Notes: generated from the letters alone by a model not told the origin. A DNA stretch of 40,877 nucleotides from Alphaproteobacteria bacterium (GCA_024280735.1 JAJRPO010000015.1:1-40877); one strand, 5' to 3'. Shown: positions 22,929-32,648, counted from the first letter of the stretch. Translations and numbers: made by a program.

Positions 22929-23276
22929 TTGACTATCTCATTGGTTGTTATCCTGTCCAATCTGGGCTTTTGGCTGTTGTGGATCGTGGTTGAGCTGCTG
23001 CGCCGCCGTCGCGGCATCATGCCAGAGGTTCCCTTGTCTTTCATCCTCATTATTGTTGCGCTCAATACCCTGTTGTTTGACCAGTTGTTACTGTTTCGCC
23101 TTGGCGCATTTGCCACCCTTGGCGTGGCAATTTACGAGTTTCGCGAATTTGTCCAACGCGGCGCGCCGGAATTAACACTGGCAGGTGCCATCGTGTCGGG
23201 CGGATATGGCGCATGTGTTTTAACCTATTGGGCGGTGGTCTCTATTAATCAGCACTTGAACCTGACCATGGGCTAG
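22929..23276 (+). CDS. Small membrane protein downstream of the PqiA gene
   Basis: The 115-residue product starts at TTG 22929 (with a CGGGG about eight bases upstream) and contains three or four hydrophobic segments: LTISLVVILSNLGFWLLWIV, FILIIVALNTLLFDQLLLF, and GAIVSGGYGACVLTYWAVVS. A basic RRRRG follows the first helix. I do not recognise a family. The start is uncertain because no ATG precedes the first helix. It follows the PqiA-domain gene by 46 bp and ends 13 bp before radA, so it may be cotranscribed with both. Confidence 0.6.
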   Translation: MTISLVVILSNLGFWLLWIVVELLRRRRGIMPEVPLSFILIIVALNTLLFDQLLLFRLGAFATLGVAIYEFREFVQRGAPELTLAGAIVSGGYGACVLTYWAVVSINQHLNLTMG

Positions 23277-23289
23277 GCCAATAACGCTT

Positions 23290-24663
23290 ATGGCCAAAGC
23301 AATTTCATCATACACCTGTTCTGCCTGCGGTGCCGCCCATAAGAAATGGGCGGGGCGCTGTTTGACTTGCGGCGAATGGAATTTGGTTGAGGAACAAGCA
23401 CCGCTGTCCACAGGTCCCAAAGGCAAAACTCTGGGCACCACCAAGGGACGGCAAATTGCGCTGGGGGATTTATCCACAGAGGATAAGCCGCTGGAACGCA
23501 GCCTGTTCGGGATTGGCGAATTGGACCGCGCCATTGGCGGCGGGCTGGTGCCTGCCAGTGCGATTCTGGTCGGCGGTGATCCGGGAATCGGCAAATCAAC
23601 CTTAATGTTGCAAGCGGCGGCGCGGTTTTCCCTGAACGGGCGCAAGGTAATCTATGTTTCAGGCGAGGAAGCACAAAGCCAAATCAGGATGCGCGCGGCC
23701 CGCCTTGAGTTGTCGCATGCGCCGATGCAACTGGCCTCTGAAACCAACCTGCGCGATATTTTGACCACTTTGGAGGCGGAAAAGCCCGATCTGGTGATCA
23801 TCGATTCGATTCAGACCATGTGGGTAGATCACATCGACAGCGCGCCGGGGTCTGTCTCCCAAGTCCGCGCCGTGGCACATGAGCTGGTAACTTTTGCAAA
23901 GAAGCGTGGCGTTGCGGTTGTGCTGGTCGGCCATGTCACCAAAGACGGCCAAATCGCCGGCCCTCGTGTTGTGGAACACATGGTGGATACGGTGCTGTAT
24001 TTTGAGGGCGAGCGCGGCCATCAGTTCCGCATTTTACGCGCGGTGAAGAATCGTTTTGGACCGGCCGATGAAATTGGCGTGTTTGAGATGACCGGCGCGG
24101 GCCTGATGGAGGTGACCAACCCCTCGGAGTTGTTCCTGTCAGAGCGCGAGAAACCGGCCCCCGGATCGGTGGTATTTGCCGGTATCGAGGGCACCCGCCC
24201 TGTTTTGGTGGAAATTCAGGCGTTGGTCGCACAATCAGCTCCGGGCAACGCACGACGCACGGTTGTCGGCTGGGACAGTGGCCGCCTGTCGATGATTCTT
24301 GCGGTGCTCGAATCCCGTTGCGGCCTTAGTTTCGCCGGAATGGATGTTTACCTGAACATCGCGGGCGGTTTGCGCATTTCCGAACCTGCTGCCGATCTGG
24401 CAGTTGCTGCGGCGCTGATCTCTGCAAGGCAAGACGTCAGCCTGCGCGGGGACACCGTGGTATTTGGCGAAATCAGCCTGTCGGGGGCCTTGCGGCCCAT
24501 CGCGCAGGCCGAAGCACGGTTAAAAGAGTCACAGAAGTTAGGTTTTTCAAGCGCCTATGCACCTTCGAGGATGAAACTTGTCGGCGAATCGGGCATTAGG
24601 GTAAACAAAGTAAATGACATAGGCGATTTCATCAGCACCTGTTTTGGTGACATCGACGCGTAA
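23290..24663 (+). CDS. radA: DNA repair/recombination ATPase RadA (Sms)
   Basis: RadA is a RecA-like branch-migration helicase that helps process recombination intermediates. The 457-residue protein has the N-terminal zinc finger with Cys10, Cys13, Cys24 and Cys27. It also has Walker A GGDPGIGKST (95-104), the RadA-specific KNRFG motif (near residue 256), and a C-terminal Lon-protease-like domain (FAGMDVYLNIAGGLRISEPA; GEISLSGALRPI) lacking protease catalytic residues, as is normal. Length and domain order are standard. It reads into cvpA 12 bp downstream. Confidence 0.97.
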   Translation: MAKAISSYTCSACGAAHKKWAGRCLTCGEWNLVEEQAPLSTGPKGKTLGTTKGRQIALGDLSTEDKPLERSLFGIGELDRAIGGGLVPASAILVGGDPGIGKSTLMLQAAARFSLNGRKVIYVSGEEAQSQIRMRAARLELSHAPMQLASETNLRDILTTLEAEKPDLVIIDSIQTMWVDHIDSAPGSVSQVRAVAHELVTFAKKRGVAVVLVGHVTKDGQIAGPRVVEHMVDTVLYFEGERGHQFRILRAVKNRFGPADEIGVFEMTGAGLMEVTNPSELFLSEREKPAPGSVVFAGIEGTRPVLVEIQALVAQSAPGNARRTVVGWDSGRLSMILAVLESRCGLSFAGMDVYLNIAGGLRISEPAADLAVAAALISARQDVSLRGDTVVFGEISLSGALRPIAQAEARLKESQKLGFSSAYAPSRMKLVGESGIRVNKVNDIGDFISTCFGDIDA

Positions 24664-24675
24664 GTAGGGGGAACT

Positions 24676-25272
24676 ATGGAAGGTTTCACAGTTGTAGACG
24701 GCGGCGTTGCCGTTGTTATTTTGATTTCGGCGATCCTCGCGTATTCACGCGGGTTGGTGCGGGAAATATTGTCTATTGCCGGCTGGATAGCCGCGGCGGT
24801 GGTTGCCTATTTCCTGACGCCGCAAGTGGTACCATTGGTCAAGGAAATTCCCGTGGTCAGCGATATTATCGGCACCTCGTGCATTCTGTCGCTGATAGTG
24901 GCCTTTGCCTTGGTGTTTGCCGTGGCGCTGATTGTGGTATCGATCTTTACGCCGCTGTTTTCCGGCATGGTGCAACGCTCGGCGATTGGGGCGGTGGATC
25001 AGGGCTTTGGTTTCCTGTTTGGCGTCGCGCGCGGCTTGCTGCTGGTGCTTATCGCCTTGATCCTTTACGATAATATCTTCCCAGAGGGCGACCGTTTGGA
25101 AATGGTCGAGAACAGCAAATCACGCGAAATCTTGGCTCAGAGCCAAGGTAGGCTGGCCGAAATGGCCCCTACCGAAGTGCCGGAATGGCTGCGGATACGC
25201 TATGACGATTTTGTCGGCCATTGCGATGCACCAACTGACGGAACCAAAACCAAAACCGGTTCGGATGCATAA
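24676..25272 (+). CDS. cvpA: CvpA family inner-membrane protein
   Basis: The 198-residue protein has four membrane segments in the first ~140 residues, with VDGGVAVVILISAILAYSRG and VREILSIAGWIAAAVVAYFL, matching CvpA ('colicin V production'). The conserved GFLFGVARGLLLVLIALIL is also present. E. coli cvpA is cotranscribed with purF; here cvpA precedes purF but a terminator and a palindromic element lie between them. The C-terminus is hydrophilic (PTEVPEWLRIRYDDFVGHCD). Role: envelope integrity; molecular function not settled. ATG follows GGGGG at 24667-24671. Confidence 0.92.
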   Translation: MEGFTVVDGGVAVVILISAILAYSRGLVREILSIAGWIAAAVVAYFLTPQVVPLVKEIPVVSDIIGTSCILSLIVAFALVFAVALIVVSIFTPLFSGMVQRSAIGAVDQGFGFLFGVARGLLLVLIALILYDNIFPEGDRLEMVENSKSREILAQSQGRLAEMAPTEVPEWLRIRYDDFVGHCDAPTDGTKTKTGSDA

Positions 25273-25280
25273 TTTCATAA

Positions 25281-25302
25281 GGGGCCGCGAGGCCCCTTTT
25301 TC
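25281..25302 (+). terminator. Rho-independent terminator after cvpA
   Basis: GGGGCC (25281-25286) and GGCCCC (25291-25296) form a GC stem around GCGA, followed by TTTTTC. It sits nine bases past the cvpA stop and should end the radA-cvpA transcript before purF. Confidence 0.88.
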
Positions 25303-25319
25303 GTGAATACGTCGTACTG

Positions 25320-25411
25320 AAAGCGCTTTGCATTTATTCAGAAGAATAATTCATCCCAAGGCTGGATGATTTATTTATTTATTTTTGGCAAAGATAAAAT
25401 GCAAAGCGCCC
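25320..25411. repeat. MITE-like palindrome between cvpA and purF
   Basis: GCGCTTTGCATTT (25323-25335) and AAATGCAAAGCGC (25397-25409) are perfect 13-bp inverted repeats flanking about 60 A+T-rich bases (TTTATTTATTTATTTTTGG near the right arm). The termini resemble those of the palindrome at 361-470: AGCGTTTCGCATTC against AAGCGCTTTGCATT. It occupies the cvpA-purF gap, directly after the cvpA terminator. Confidence 0.6.
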
Positions 25412-25480
25412 TAAACTGCGTGACTCCGAGGCCCGTCCATCTTATAGAGGCCGCGACTGACGCCATATCGGACCTGCCCC

Positions 25481-26953
25481 ATGCTGAGCCAAACCGAACC
25501 GTTCTATCCGCATCCCTTTGACAACGATAAAATGAAAGAGGAGTGCGGCGTGTTCGGCATTGTCGGCCTGCAAGAGGCGGCCAATTTTGTCGCCCTTGGC
25601 CTGCACGCCCTGCAACATCGCGGCCAAGAGGCCGGCGGCATTGTCTCTTATGATCGGGATGCAGGTTTCAACAACGCCCGCCGCTTTGGCTATGTACGCG
25701 ATAATTTCACCAAAGAATCGCTGATGAGCACCCTGCCCGGCGCGATTTCTATTGGCCATGTACGCTATTCCACATCCGGCTCCAAAGGGGCGACAGCGAT
25801 CCGCGACGTGCAGCCGTTTTTCGGTGAATTCGCCCTTGGTGGCTGTGCGGTGGCCCATAATGGAAATCTGACCAACGCGCTTGTCCTGCGCAAAGAATTG
25901 ATCGCGGCGGGGTCTATTTTTCAATCTTCCTCAGACAGCGAATGTATCATGCACTTGATCGCACGCTCGTTCCAAAGCTCGTTGCCGGAACGCCTCAAAG
26001 ACGCGCTGCGCCGTGTTGAGGGGGCGTTTTCAGTGGTGGCGATGACCCGCAGCAAACTGATTGGTGTGCGCGATGCGCTGGGGGTACGCCCCTTGGTGCT
26101 GGGTAAGATCGGTGACGGCTGGGTCTTATCGTCTGAGACCTGCGCCCTTGATATTATCGGCGCAGAGTTCATTCGCGAGATTGAACCGGGCGAGATGGTA
26201 ATTTGTACGGAAAACGGCATCGAAAGCTCTTATCCGTTTGAGAGGAAAGCCCCCCGCCCCTGTATTTTTGAGCGGGTCTATTTTTCGCGCCCTGACAGTA
26301 TTCTGGGCGGCCAGTCGATCTATGAAACCCGCCGATTGATCGGCGTGGAACTGGCGAAAGAAAGCCCGGTTGACGCGGATATTGTCTGCCCCGTGCCCGA
26401 CAGTGGTACACCAGCAGCGATTGGTTATAGCCAGGAAAGCGGCATTCCCTATGCCATGGGCATCATCCGCAATCAGTATATGGGCCGCACGTTTATTGAA
26501 CCAACTGAGCAGATACGCAACATGGGTGTACGGTTGAAGCTGAATGTGAACCGCGCGCTGATCAAGGGTAAGCGGGTTATTTTGGTGGACGACAGTGTTG
26601 TGCGTGGCACCACCTCGCGCAAGATTAAAGAAATGATCTTGGACGCTGGTGCTGCCGAGGTGCATTTCCGCATTGCCTCCCCGCCTACCGCTTGGCCGTG
26701 TTTTTACGGGGTGGATACGCCAGAACGCGAACAACTGCTGGCCGCCACCATGAGCGCCGAGGAAATGCGCGAACATCTGTCTGTAGCCTCGTTGAAGTTC
26801 GTGTCGCTCGATGGGTTATACCGCGCTTGCGGCGTGCCAAAGGGGCGCAACAAAACCACGCCTGAATATTGCGACGCCTGTTTTTCCGGACAATATCCAG
26901 TGGATCCAACGGACCGTATGGCCGCAGGGTTCAAATTGATGGAGCCTGTGTAA
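25481..26953 (+). CDS. purF: Amidophosphoribosyltransferase (PurF)
   Basis: PurF catalyses the first committed step of purine synthesis: PRPP plus glutamine to phosphoribosylamine. The 490-residue product has an N-terminal propeptide ending MKEEC, with the nucleophile Cys22 exposed after cleavage (CGVFG). The glutaminase domain (ALQHRGQEAGGI) and the PRPP motif VILVDDSVVRGTTS follow. Cysteines in CPVPDSG, PCFYGVD and the pair YCDACFSG fit the B. subtilis-type 4Fe-4S enzyme rather than the E. coli type. The ATG at 25481 lacks a clear ribosome binding site, but other starts remove the propeptide. It is followed directly by an SDR gene. Confidence 0.96.
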   Translation: MLSQTEPFYPHPFDNDKMKEECGVFGIVGLQEAANFVALGLHALQHRGQEAGGIVSYDRDAGFNNARRFGYVRDNFTKESLMSTLPGAISIGHVRYSTSGSKGATAIRDVQPFFGEFALGGCAVAHNGNLTNALVLRKELIAAGSIFQSSSDSECIMHLIARSFQSSLPERLKDALRRVEGAFSVVAMTRSKLIGVRDALGVRPLVLGKIGDGWVLSSETCALDIIGAEFIREIEPGEMVICTENGIESSYPFERKAPRPCIFERVYFSRPDSILGGQSIYETRRLIGVELAKESPVDADIVCPVPDSGTPAAIGYSQESGIPYAMGIIRNQYMGRTFIEPTEQIRNMGVRLKLNVNRALIKGKRVILVDDSVVRGTTSRKIKEMILDAGAAEVHFRIASPPTAWPCFYGVDTPEREQLLAATMSAEEMREHLSVASLKFVSLDGLYRACGVPKGRNKTTPEYCDACFSGQYPVDPTDRMAAGFKLMEPV

Positions 26954-27619
26954 ATGCAAAAGACAGCCCTGATTACCGGTGCATCGCGCGGCTTTGGTGC
27001 CGCCATGGCCGAGGCTTTCGCAGCGGACGGCGTGCATGTCATTGCACTGGCCCGCACCACTGGCGCATTGGAAGAATTGGACGACCGGATCAAGGCCGGC
27101 GGCGGCAGCGCCACATTGGTGCCGCTGGACATCACCGATGAACAAGGCTTGCAGCGCCTGTGCCTGTCGATATTTGAACGCTGGGGGGGCTTGAATTATT
27201 GGCTGCACGCCGCGATATTTGCGGCCCCTTTATCGCCTGTAGGCCATGTGCCAGAGAAAGACTGGAAGCGCACACTGGATACCAATGTGCATGCAACCCA
27301 ACGTCTGATTGCCAATGTGGAGCCGCTTTTGCTGGCGCGCAGCGGCACGGCAATCCATCTGGATGATCCCTGCGGTGGCGAAAAATTCTTTGGCGCTTAT
27401 GGCACCAGTAAAACCGCGCAAAAGGCGCTGTTCAACAGCTGGGCCGCAGAATCGCAATCGGCAGCATTCGAAGTGATTTCTTTCACGCCCGAACCAATGC
27501 CCACCGCCACCCGCGCCCGTTTTTTCCCGGGCGAGGATCGCGCTGTATTGAGCCACCCGTCAAAGCAGGCAAAGCGGTTATCAGCTGACTTGCAGCGCGG
27601 CGCTATGACCGCTTCTTGA
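26954..27619 (+). CDS. SDR-family NAD(P)-dependent oxidoreductase
   Basis: The 221-residue Rossmann protein carries [17 protein letters not shown] (TGxxxGxG), [10 protein letters not shown] in the NNAG position, and YGTSK as the catalytic YxxxK, so the active site is intact. Its ATG follows the purF TAA without a gap (TAAATG), meaning it is translated immediately after purF. The NNAG motif is altered to HAAI, as seen in several uncharacterised SDRs. The last 17 bases overlap the end of the convergent der gene. Substrate unknown; adjacency to purF is not evidence for a purine role. Confidence 0.88.
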   Translation: MQKTALITGASRGFGAAMAEAFAADGVHVIALARTTGALEELDDRIKAGGGSATLVPLDITDEQGLQRLCLSIFERWGGLNYWLHAAIFAAPLSPVGHVPEKDWKRTLDTNVHATQRLIANVEPLLLARSGTAIHLDDPCGGEKFFGAYGTSKTAQKALFNSWAAESQSAAFEVISFTPEPMPTATRARFFPGEDRAVLSHPSKQAKRLSADLQRGAMTAS

Positions 27620-29096
27620 CCCCACGTCCGGCTTTCTTGCTGAACCTTCCTTCAATGTGCTTGTTCAGCTTGGTCACTTTTTTCTCTTTTTTGTTACGGT
27701 ACGGATTTTTATCCGACTGCGAGCGCATGAACAGGCGAATCGGTGTGCCCGGCAAATCCAGATTATCACGCAACCCGTTCACCAGATAACGGCTGTAACT
27801 CTCGGCCAGTAAATCAGGGTGCGAACACATCACAACAAAGCTGGGCGGGCGGGTTTTTACTTGGGTCATATAGCGCAGACGAATGCGTTTGCCGCCCGGT
27901 GCGGGGGGCGGATGGGCCTCTAGCATTCCGGTCAACCAACGGTTCAGGCGGGCGGTGCTGACCCGTCGGTTCCACACGGCATGGGCGGTGACAATGGCCG
28001 CATGCAGGCGGTCCATTCCACGGCCGGTTTTGGCGGAAACAGTCACCATCGGAGCGCCCCGCAATTGCGGCAGAAGACGGGTAAAAGCCTCCCTCAGGTC
28101 CTTCAACTTGTCCTGTTTGTCGGTCTCAGTGTCCCATTTATTCACCGCAACAACCACGGCACGGCCTTCGCGTTCTGCCAAATCGGCGATGCGCAAATCC
28201 TGCTGTTCAAACGGCATATTCACGTCGAGCATCAGCACAACCACCTCGGAAAACCGAACCGCGCGCAACCCGTCAGACACCGAAAGCTTTTCCAGTTTTT
28301 CCTGAACCTTGGCGCGTTTGCGCATTCCGGCAGTGTCCCAAATCCGCATCGGCACGCCGTCCCAATTGAAATTGGTCGAAATCGCGTCCCGTGTGATACC
28401 GGCCTCGGGGCCAGTCAGCATTTTATCTTCGCCGATTATCTGATTGATAAGAGTGGATTTTCCTGCGTTTGGTCGGCCAACAATGGCGATCTGCAAGGGG
28501 CGGCCAGTGGAAAAAGTGATGGCACCGTCATCATCCGCGTCATCATCCTCTGACAGTTCAACATCGACCTCTGGTTCGATGTCCAATTGGCGTTCAGCGA
28601 ATTTGTCATGGATCGGCATCAAGATGCGCATCAGGTCATCCATGCCCTCGCCGTGTTCGGCGGACAGTTGGATCGGCTCGCCCAAACCCAGCGAGAAAGC
28701 ATCGTAATAGCCTTCTTCGCCAGCGCGGCCCTCGGCCTTATTGGCGGCAACAATCACATGCGCCGATTTACGGCGCAGGATTTCGGCAAACACCAGATCG
28801 GCGGGCATCACACCGGCGCGCGCATCAATCATGAACAGGCAGATATCGGCCATTTCAACGGCGCGTTCGGTCAACATCCGCATGCGCCCTTGCAGGCTCT
28901 CGTCGGTGGCCTCTTCCAGACCGGCAGTGTCAATCACGGTAAACCGCAACGGTCCCAAACGGGCGTCGCCTTCGCGCAGATCACGGGTCACGCCGGGCTG
29001 GTTATCAACCAACGCCAGACGGCGTCCAACCAGACGATTGAACAAGGTGGATTTGCCCACATTGGGGCGGCCAACTACGGCGAGGGTAAAGGACAT
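27603..29096 (-). CDS. der: Ribosome-assembly GTPase Der (EngA)
   Basis: Der has two tandem GTPase domains and acts in 50S subunit maturation. The 497-residue protein has G1 motifs GRPNVGKST (domain 1) and GRPNAGKST (domain 2, after an acidic spacer [14 protein letters not shown]). The G3 motifs are DTAGLEE and DTAGMRK, and the second-domain NKWD is present. The C-terminal KH-like domain is intact. The end is strongly basic ([20 protein letters not shown]). It is the last gene of yfgM-bamB-der, as in E. coli. Confidence 0.97.
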   Translation of the reverse strand: MSFTLAVVGRPNVGKSTLFNRLVGRRLALVDNQPGVTRDLREGDARLGPLRFTVIDTAGLEEATDESLQGRMRMLTERAVEMADICLFMIDARAGVMPADLVFAEILRRKSAHVIVAANKAEGRAGEEGYYDAFSLGLGEPIQLSAEHGEGMDDLMRILMPIHDKFAERQLDIEPEVDVELSEDDDADDDGAITFSTGRPLQIAIVGRPNAGKSTLINQIIGEDKMLTGPEAGITRDAISTNFNWDGVPMRIWDTAGMRKRAKVQEKLEKLSVSDGLRAVRFSEVVVLMLDVNMPFEQQDLRIADLAEREGRAVVVAVNKWDTETDKQDKLKDLREAFTRLLPQLRGAPMVTVSAKTGRGMDRLHAAIVTAHAVWNRRVSTARLNRWLTGMLEAHPPPAPGGKRIRLRYMTQVKTRPPSFVVMCSHPDLLAESYSRYLVNGLRDNLDLPGTPIRLFMRSQSDKNPYRNKKEKKVTKLNKHIEGRFSKKAGRGVKKRS

Positions 29097-29143
29097 GGGT
29101 TCAGCCTATTCGGGTTAGACCGGAGCCTTAAACCAAAGTCGCG

Positions 29144-30481
29144 CTATTGGAAAGCATGAAGCTGCCCACTGGCCGAAAGGATATAAAGCCGCCCATTTGC
29201 GATTGCCGGCTGTGACGCTGCACCGCCGGGGATTTTCACAGTTCCGGTCAGGGTACCATCCTCGGGGTTATAGCTGTTCAATGCACCGTCACTGGTGCCA
29301 ACCCACAATTGCCCGCCTGCCAACACTGGCCCAAAATAAGCATAGGCATCGCGCAGGCGTTTGGCCTTCTTGGCCTTGAAATCCGGCAGTTCAACCGACC
29401 AGACTTCGGCCCCGTCCGACGCATTCAACCGTTTGATTGCAAAATTGTCGGAAATCATGAATACCGCGCCCCCTGCCGGCCAGACCGGAGAGTAGGAACC
29501 ATCATTGGCTGTCCAGTTACGGGTGCCGGATCGACGATCCATCGAGGCAAGACGCCCAGATTGGTTGGCCACATAAACAGTCAGGCCATCAATGACCGGA
29601 TCGCCGGAAATATCACCCACAAAACTGCGCGCGATACCTTTGTGGCCGCCAGAAACGACCCCGCTCCAGGCGCGGACACCATTGCGGGCCAGCGCGCCGA
29701 CAACTTCACCGGAGGCAAACGGAATGACAACTAGATTTCCAGTCGCCGCCGGACTGCCAGCGCCGATAATACCCGCCGTGCCGCCACTGCTGAGCTGTTG
29801 CCACAGAAGGCGGCCGGTTTTGATGTTCAGGCCAATCGATGTGTTGCTGCGGGATATTGCAACGACCGTATTGCCGGTGATCACCGGCGCTGCGGAAATA
29901 TTGCCAATCATGCGGTGACGCCACTGGACTGCGCCGCTGGCAGCGTCCATCGCCACAACTTCGCCGTGACCCGTGGTGGCCACAATCACACCGGACGCAT
30001 AGGCTAGACCGCCGCCCGTCGCATCGCCTGATTTCTCATGGGTCGGTGTCAGCTCACGCGACCAAAGCGGCGCGCCAGCGGTGGAAAAGGCCCGCACACC
30101 GGAGGCGGAATCAAGGGTAAACACCCGATCCCCTGCAATAATAGGATCGCTGGAAATATAGCGTTTGCGCGAATTTCCCGCACCGATATTCTGGGACCAA
30201 ACTTTGGTGAGAACGCGGCCCAGCGCCGGATGGCGAATCAAATGTTGCGCCGTGCCGTTGCGGTGGGTCCACTCCGCATTGCGAACAGGGGCCGCAAGCG
30301 CCAGCTTGCTGACAATGACTTCCTCGGCGGTCGCCTCCGCGTCAGCGTCCAAATTGAAATCGCGCAAATCAAGGCGTTCGCCGGGCAACACTTCTTCTTG
30401 TGTTCCGCATGAACTGACGCCGACCAGCAGCAGAAATGCCAGCCCAAGTGCTGTGCCCCGTTTTTTGTTCATTACACTCAT
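29144..30481 (-). CDS. bamB: Outer-membrane assembly lipoprotein BamB (PQQ beta-propeller)
   Basis: BamB is the beta-propeller lipoprotein of the BAM complex that folds outer-membrane proteins. The product (445 residues from 30481) has a signal peptide with a lipobox ending VSSC (Cys25). Repeated beta-propeller blades follow, for example VFTLDSASGVRAFST, VVAMDAASGAVQWRHR, GLNIKTGRLLWQQLSS and VYVANQSGRLASMDRRSG. Two adjacent starts (30481 and 30472) are possible; the ATG at 30496 is less likely. It lies between yfgM and der in the conserved order. Confidence 0.93.
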   Translation of the reverse strand: MSVMNKKRGTALGLAFLLLVGVSSCGTQEEVLPGERLDLRDFNLDADAEATAEEVIVSKLALAAPVRNAEWTHRNGTAQHLIRHPALGRVLTKVWSQNIGAGNSRKRYISSDPIIAGDRVFTLDSASGVRAFSTAGAPLWSRELTPTHEKSGDATGGGLAYASGVIVATTGHGEVVAMDAASGAVQWRHRMIGNISAAPVITGNTVVAISRSNTSIGLNIKTGRLLWQQLSSGGTAGIIGAGSPAATGNLVVIPFASGEVVGALARNGVRAWSGVVSGGHKGIARSFVGDISGDPVIDGLTVYVANQSGRLASMDRRSGTRNWTANDGSYSPVWPAGGAVFMISDNFAIKRLNASDGAEVWSVELPDFKAKKAKRLRDAYAYFGPVLAGGQLWVGTSDGALNSYNPEDGTLTGTVKIPGGAASQPAIANGRLYILSASGQLHAFQ

Positions 30482-30527
30482 CTCAATACCACCCAATGCG
30501 CCCGTTCTTTTTGCTTATTGTGCAGGT

Positions 30528-31202
30528 TTATTGCCCCAATTGCAATTCCGGGCTTGCGGGAACCTCGCCGCCCAAAGCCACAATCATTTGCTGCGCTCGG
30601 CTGCGCAGGGCGTCCGTGGCCTGGCTGTCGAGGAAGACATCCCTCAAGAGGCCCAAGGCTTTGTCATTTTCGCCGCCCTCGATCGCCATGATCGCCTGTT
30701 GCTCCATGGCCAAGGGCCGAAACGTCTGCCCCGGCTGTGCCAATCGGGCCAAAGCCTGACCACGTGCGGCGGCATCCATGTCTTTGCCACGGATCATCAA
30801 CGCCTTAAGCGCCGCCAAATCGCGATAAATCGGTGCGGCGTCCGAAGTCGCCATCTGATCAAGCAGCGCCAATGCGCCGTCTTTATCATCAGAAGCAGCC
30901 AATGCACCCGCGCGGCGCAACAAGATCAACACTTCAGCGGCTCCCGCCTCCGAACCAATCACGTCCAAAGCCGCCGCTTGCGCCGCCGCACCGTCTTGAT
31001 CTGTGGCTGCCAATATCCGGTCACCCAGCATTTGCGCCGCAGCACTGCGTTGGGATTTTTGCCATTCCAGATAGGCGGTTGCACCCACAACGCCCAAAAT
31101 GATCACAACAGCAATCCAGCCATATTTCTTGAAATAGCCGAACAGCTTATCTTTGCGGACCTCTTCGGTCACTTCCTCGATGAAGGAATCAGTTTCGCTC
31201 AC
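30528..31202 (-). CDS. yfgM: YfgM-like tetratricopeptide membrane protein
   Basis: The 224-residue protein has an N-terminal cytoplasmic part (MSETDSFIEEVTEEVRKDKL), one membrane helix (about 28-46, GWIAVVIILGVVGATAYLEW) and a periplasmic domain of helical hairpins resembling TPR repeats. This is the YfgM (DUF2133) architecture; YfgM associates with the Sec translocon and periplasmic chaperones. It precedes bamB by 46 bp and der after it, as in E. coli and alphaproteobacteria. The sequence is alanine-rich but has no repeat expansion. The family call rests on order and topology. Confidence 0.87.
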   Translation of the reverse strand: MSETDSFIEEVTEEVRKDKLFGYFKKYGWIAVVIILGVVGATAYLEWQKSQRSAAAQMLGDRILAATDQDGAAAQAAALDVIGSEAGAAEVLILLRRAGALAASDDKDGALALLDQMATSDAAPIYRDLAALKALMIRGKDMDAAARGQALARLAQPGQTFRPLAMEQQAIMAIEGGENDKALGLLRDVFLDSQATDALRSRAQQMIVALGGEVPASPELQLGQ

Positions 31203-31351
31203 GCGCGTTACTCCCGTTAACTTGCGCCGGACCCTACTCTTTTTGCAACAGGATTGCCAAGCGGGTTTCTGGCCATTGGCAACCCTGCGCCCCTACCATT
31301 TCTTTGTTCTGTTAAATATCCCCGCGCGGAGCGCATAGAATCTCTCTGGAA

Positions 31352-32089
31352 CTACCGGCGTAACGCCGCGCCAAAGGCTGCAAACAAGGGCCGCGACACC
31401 CTATCTTTGGCCGCGTTCCATTCCGGATGCCACTGCACTGCCATGGCAAAATTCTTGGCATCCTTGATGTGGATCGCCTCAGGCGTGCCATCCGGCGCAC
31501 ACCCCTCCACCACGACGCGAGGTCCAGCAACACAAATCCCCTGTCCGTGCAGGGAATTTGTCATTACGGTCTGCGCCCCAAACACCTGTTCAAACAACCC
31601 GCCAGCGGTCAGGTGAATCTCATGGCGTAGGGCGAATTTTTCTTCAATCGTGCCTTCAGGCGGCATCCGATGGTTATCTCGCCCCGGCAGGTCCCTGATT
31701 TCCGGGTGCAAAGTACCACCGAAGGCAACATTAAATTCCTGAAACCCACGGCAAATGCCCAGCACCGGAACGCCCCGTTCCACACAAGCGCGGATCAACG
31801 GCAGCGTTGTGCGATCCCGATCCCGATCAAACATCCCATGCGCCTCGGTCGCGACCTCACCGTATTCTTCTGGGTGCACATTGGGACGCGCACCAGTAAA
31901 GACAAAACCGTCCAAGGCCTCAACCAGATGATCGATTTCATTGGCGTCTGGCAAGGCTGGCACAATCAAGGCCGTCGCATCCGCAACCTGGGACACGGCC
32001 TCGATATTGTGGATACCCGTTGCCTGAACCGGATAATCATCATTGATGAAGTAGGCGTTGCCGATGATGCCAACGAGGGGACGGGACAT
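31352..32089 (-). CDS. Class I glutamine-amidotransferase-like gamma-glutamyl hydrolase (peptidase C26, PuuD-like)
   Basis: The 245-residue protein has the C26 order: PLVGIIGNAYFINDDYPVQA, FVFTGARPNVHPEEYG, then the nucleophile Cys113 in LGICRGFQEFNVAFGG, and the catalytic His in AVQWHPEWNA (about 221-226). HNIEAV and DLPGRDNHRMP resemble gamma-glutamyl-GABA hydrolase PuuD. It would cleave gamma-glutamyl amides in the cytoplasm. The start at 32089 (MSRPLVG) follows AGAGG; the upstream ATG at 32122 is not needed. Puu-pathway partners are not visible, so the substrate is open. Confidence 0.9.
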   Translation of the reverse strand: MSRPLVGIIGNAYFINDDYPVQATGIHNIEAVSQVADATALIVPALPDANEIDHLVEALDGFVFTGARPNVHPEEYGEVATEAHGMFDRDRDRTTLPLIRACVERGVPVLGICRGFQEFNVAFGGTLHPEIRDLPGRDNHRMPPEGTIEEKFALRHEIHLTAGGLFEQVFGAQTVMTNSLHGQGICVAGPRVVVEGCAPDGTPEAIHIKDAKNFAMAVQWHPEWNAAKDRVSRPLFAAFGAALRR

Positions 32090-32177
32090 GCGGAACCTCT
32101 TGTCTGGGAAACTGTTAGGCATGCGTTATTGCACAGTTTCCAAGGGATGCAAGGCCGTGTGATGTCGCAGAGCGCAC

Positions 32178-32648
32178 TCAAGCCCGATCAATCCGCCCCG
32201 AATAACAGCCCCGTTTGGCATTATGGGCGTGAATATATTCGACATCGGGGTTGGCAAAGAACGCGCTTATAATCTGGCGGATTGCATCTTCGCCCTTCGC
32301 CACCTCGCCCTCTTGCATCATTCCTTGATCGTCAAACCCGCGCAGGGACAGCAAGCGCGAGGACATGACTTCGGGCAGGCTGTTTATTTCATCATAAGCT
32401 TGCGTCGCGCCTTCGCGGATGAAAATGGCATGGCTGGCGTGGTAAGGGGAATTGGCAGGTTGGCAGGTGTGGTTAAGCAGAAGAACGGTTTCTCCCACAG
32501 CCACATCTTGCATTTCAATACGGTCGGGAAAGTTTGGGCAACTGTCCACCGTGTACCGCTGCACGCCTTTGTCTGCCAATTCGGACTCCGGCCTGCCAAA
32601 CAAATGCCGAAAAGGTTCGGGTGACAGGCCTGTGATGCGAAAGCTCAT
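32178..32648 (-). CDS. DUF1203 family protein
   Basis: The 156-residue product shows the DUF1203 phrases: FRITGLSPEPFRHLFG at the N-terminus, SCPNFPDRIEMQDVAVGETV, NHTCQPANSPYHASHAIFIR, LLSLRGFDDQGMM and the C-terminal YIHAHNAKRGCYSGRIDR. DUF1203 proteins have no established function. No signal peptide or membrane segment is seen. The gene lies between two gamma-glutamyl-bond enzymes, transcribed with the C26 gene and divergent from ggt. Family call is firm; function unknown. Confidence 0.87.
   Translation of the reverse strand: MSFRITGLSPEPFRHLFGRPESELADKGVQRYTVDSCPNFPDRIEMQDVAVGETVLLLNHTCQPANSPYHASHAIFIREGATQAYDEINSLPEVMSSRLLSLRGFDDQGMMQEGEVAKGEDAIRQIISAFFANPDVEYIHAHNAKRGCYSGRIDRA

Noticed and set aside
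27603-27619. 17-base overlap of the SDR and der 3' ends as a regulatory antisense site
   Set aside because: Short convergent overlaps are common in compact genomes and no additional structure was seen.
30238-30447. Minus-strand frame inside bamB and similar internal frames
   Set aside because: These are shadows within strongly supported genes and lack start signals.
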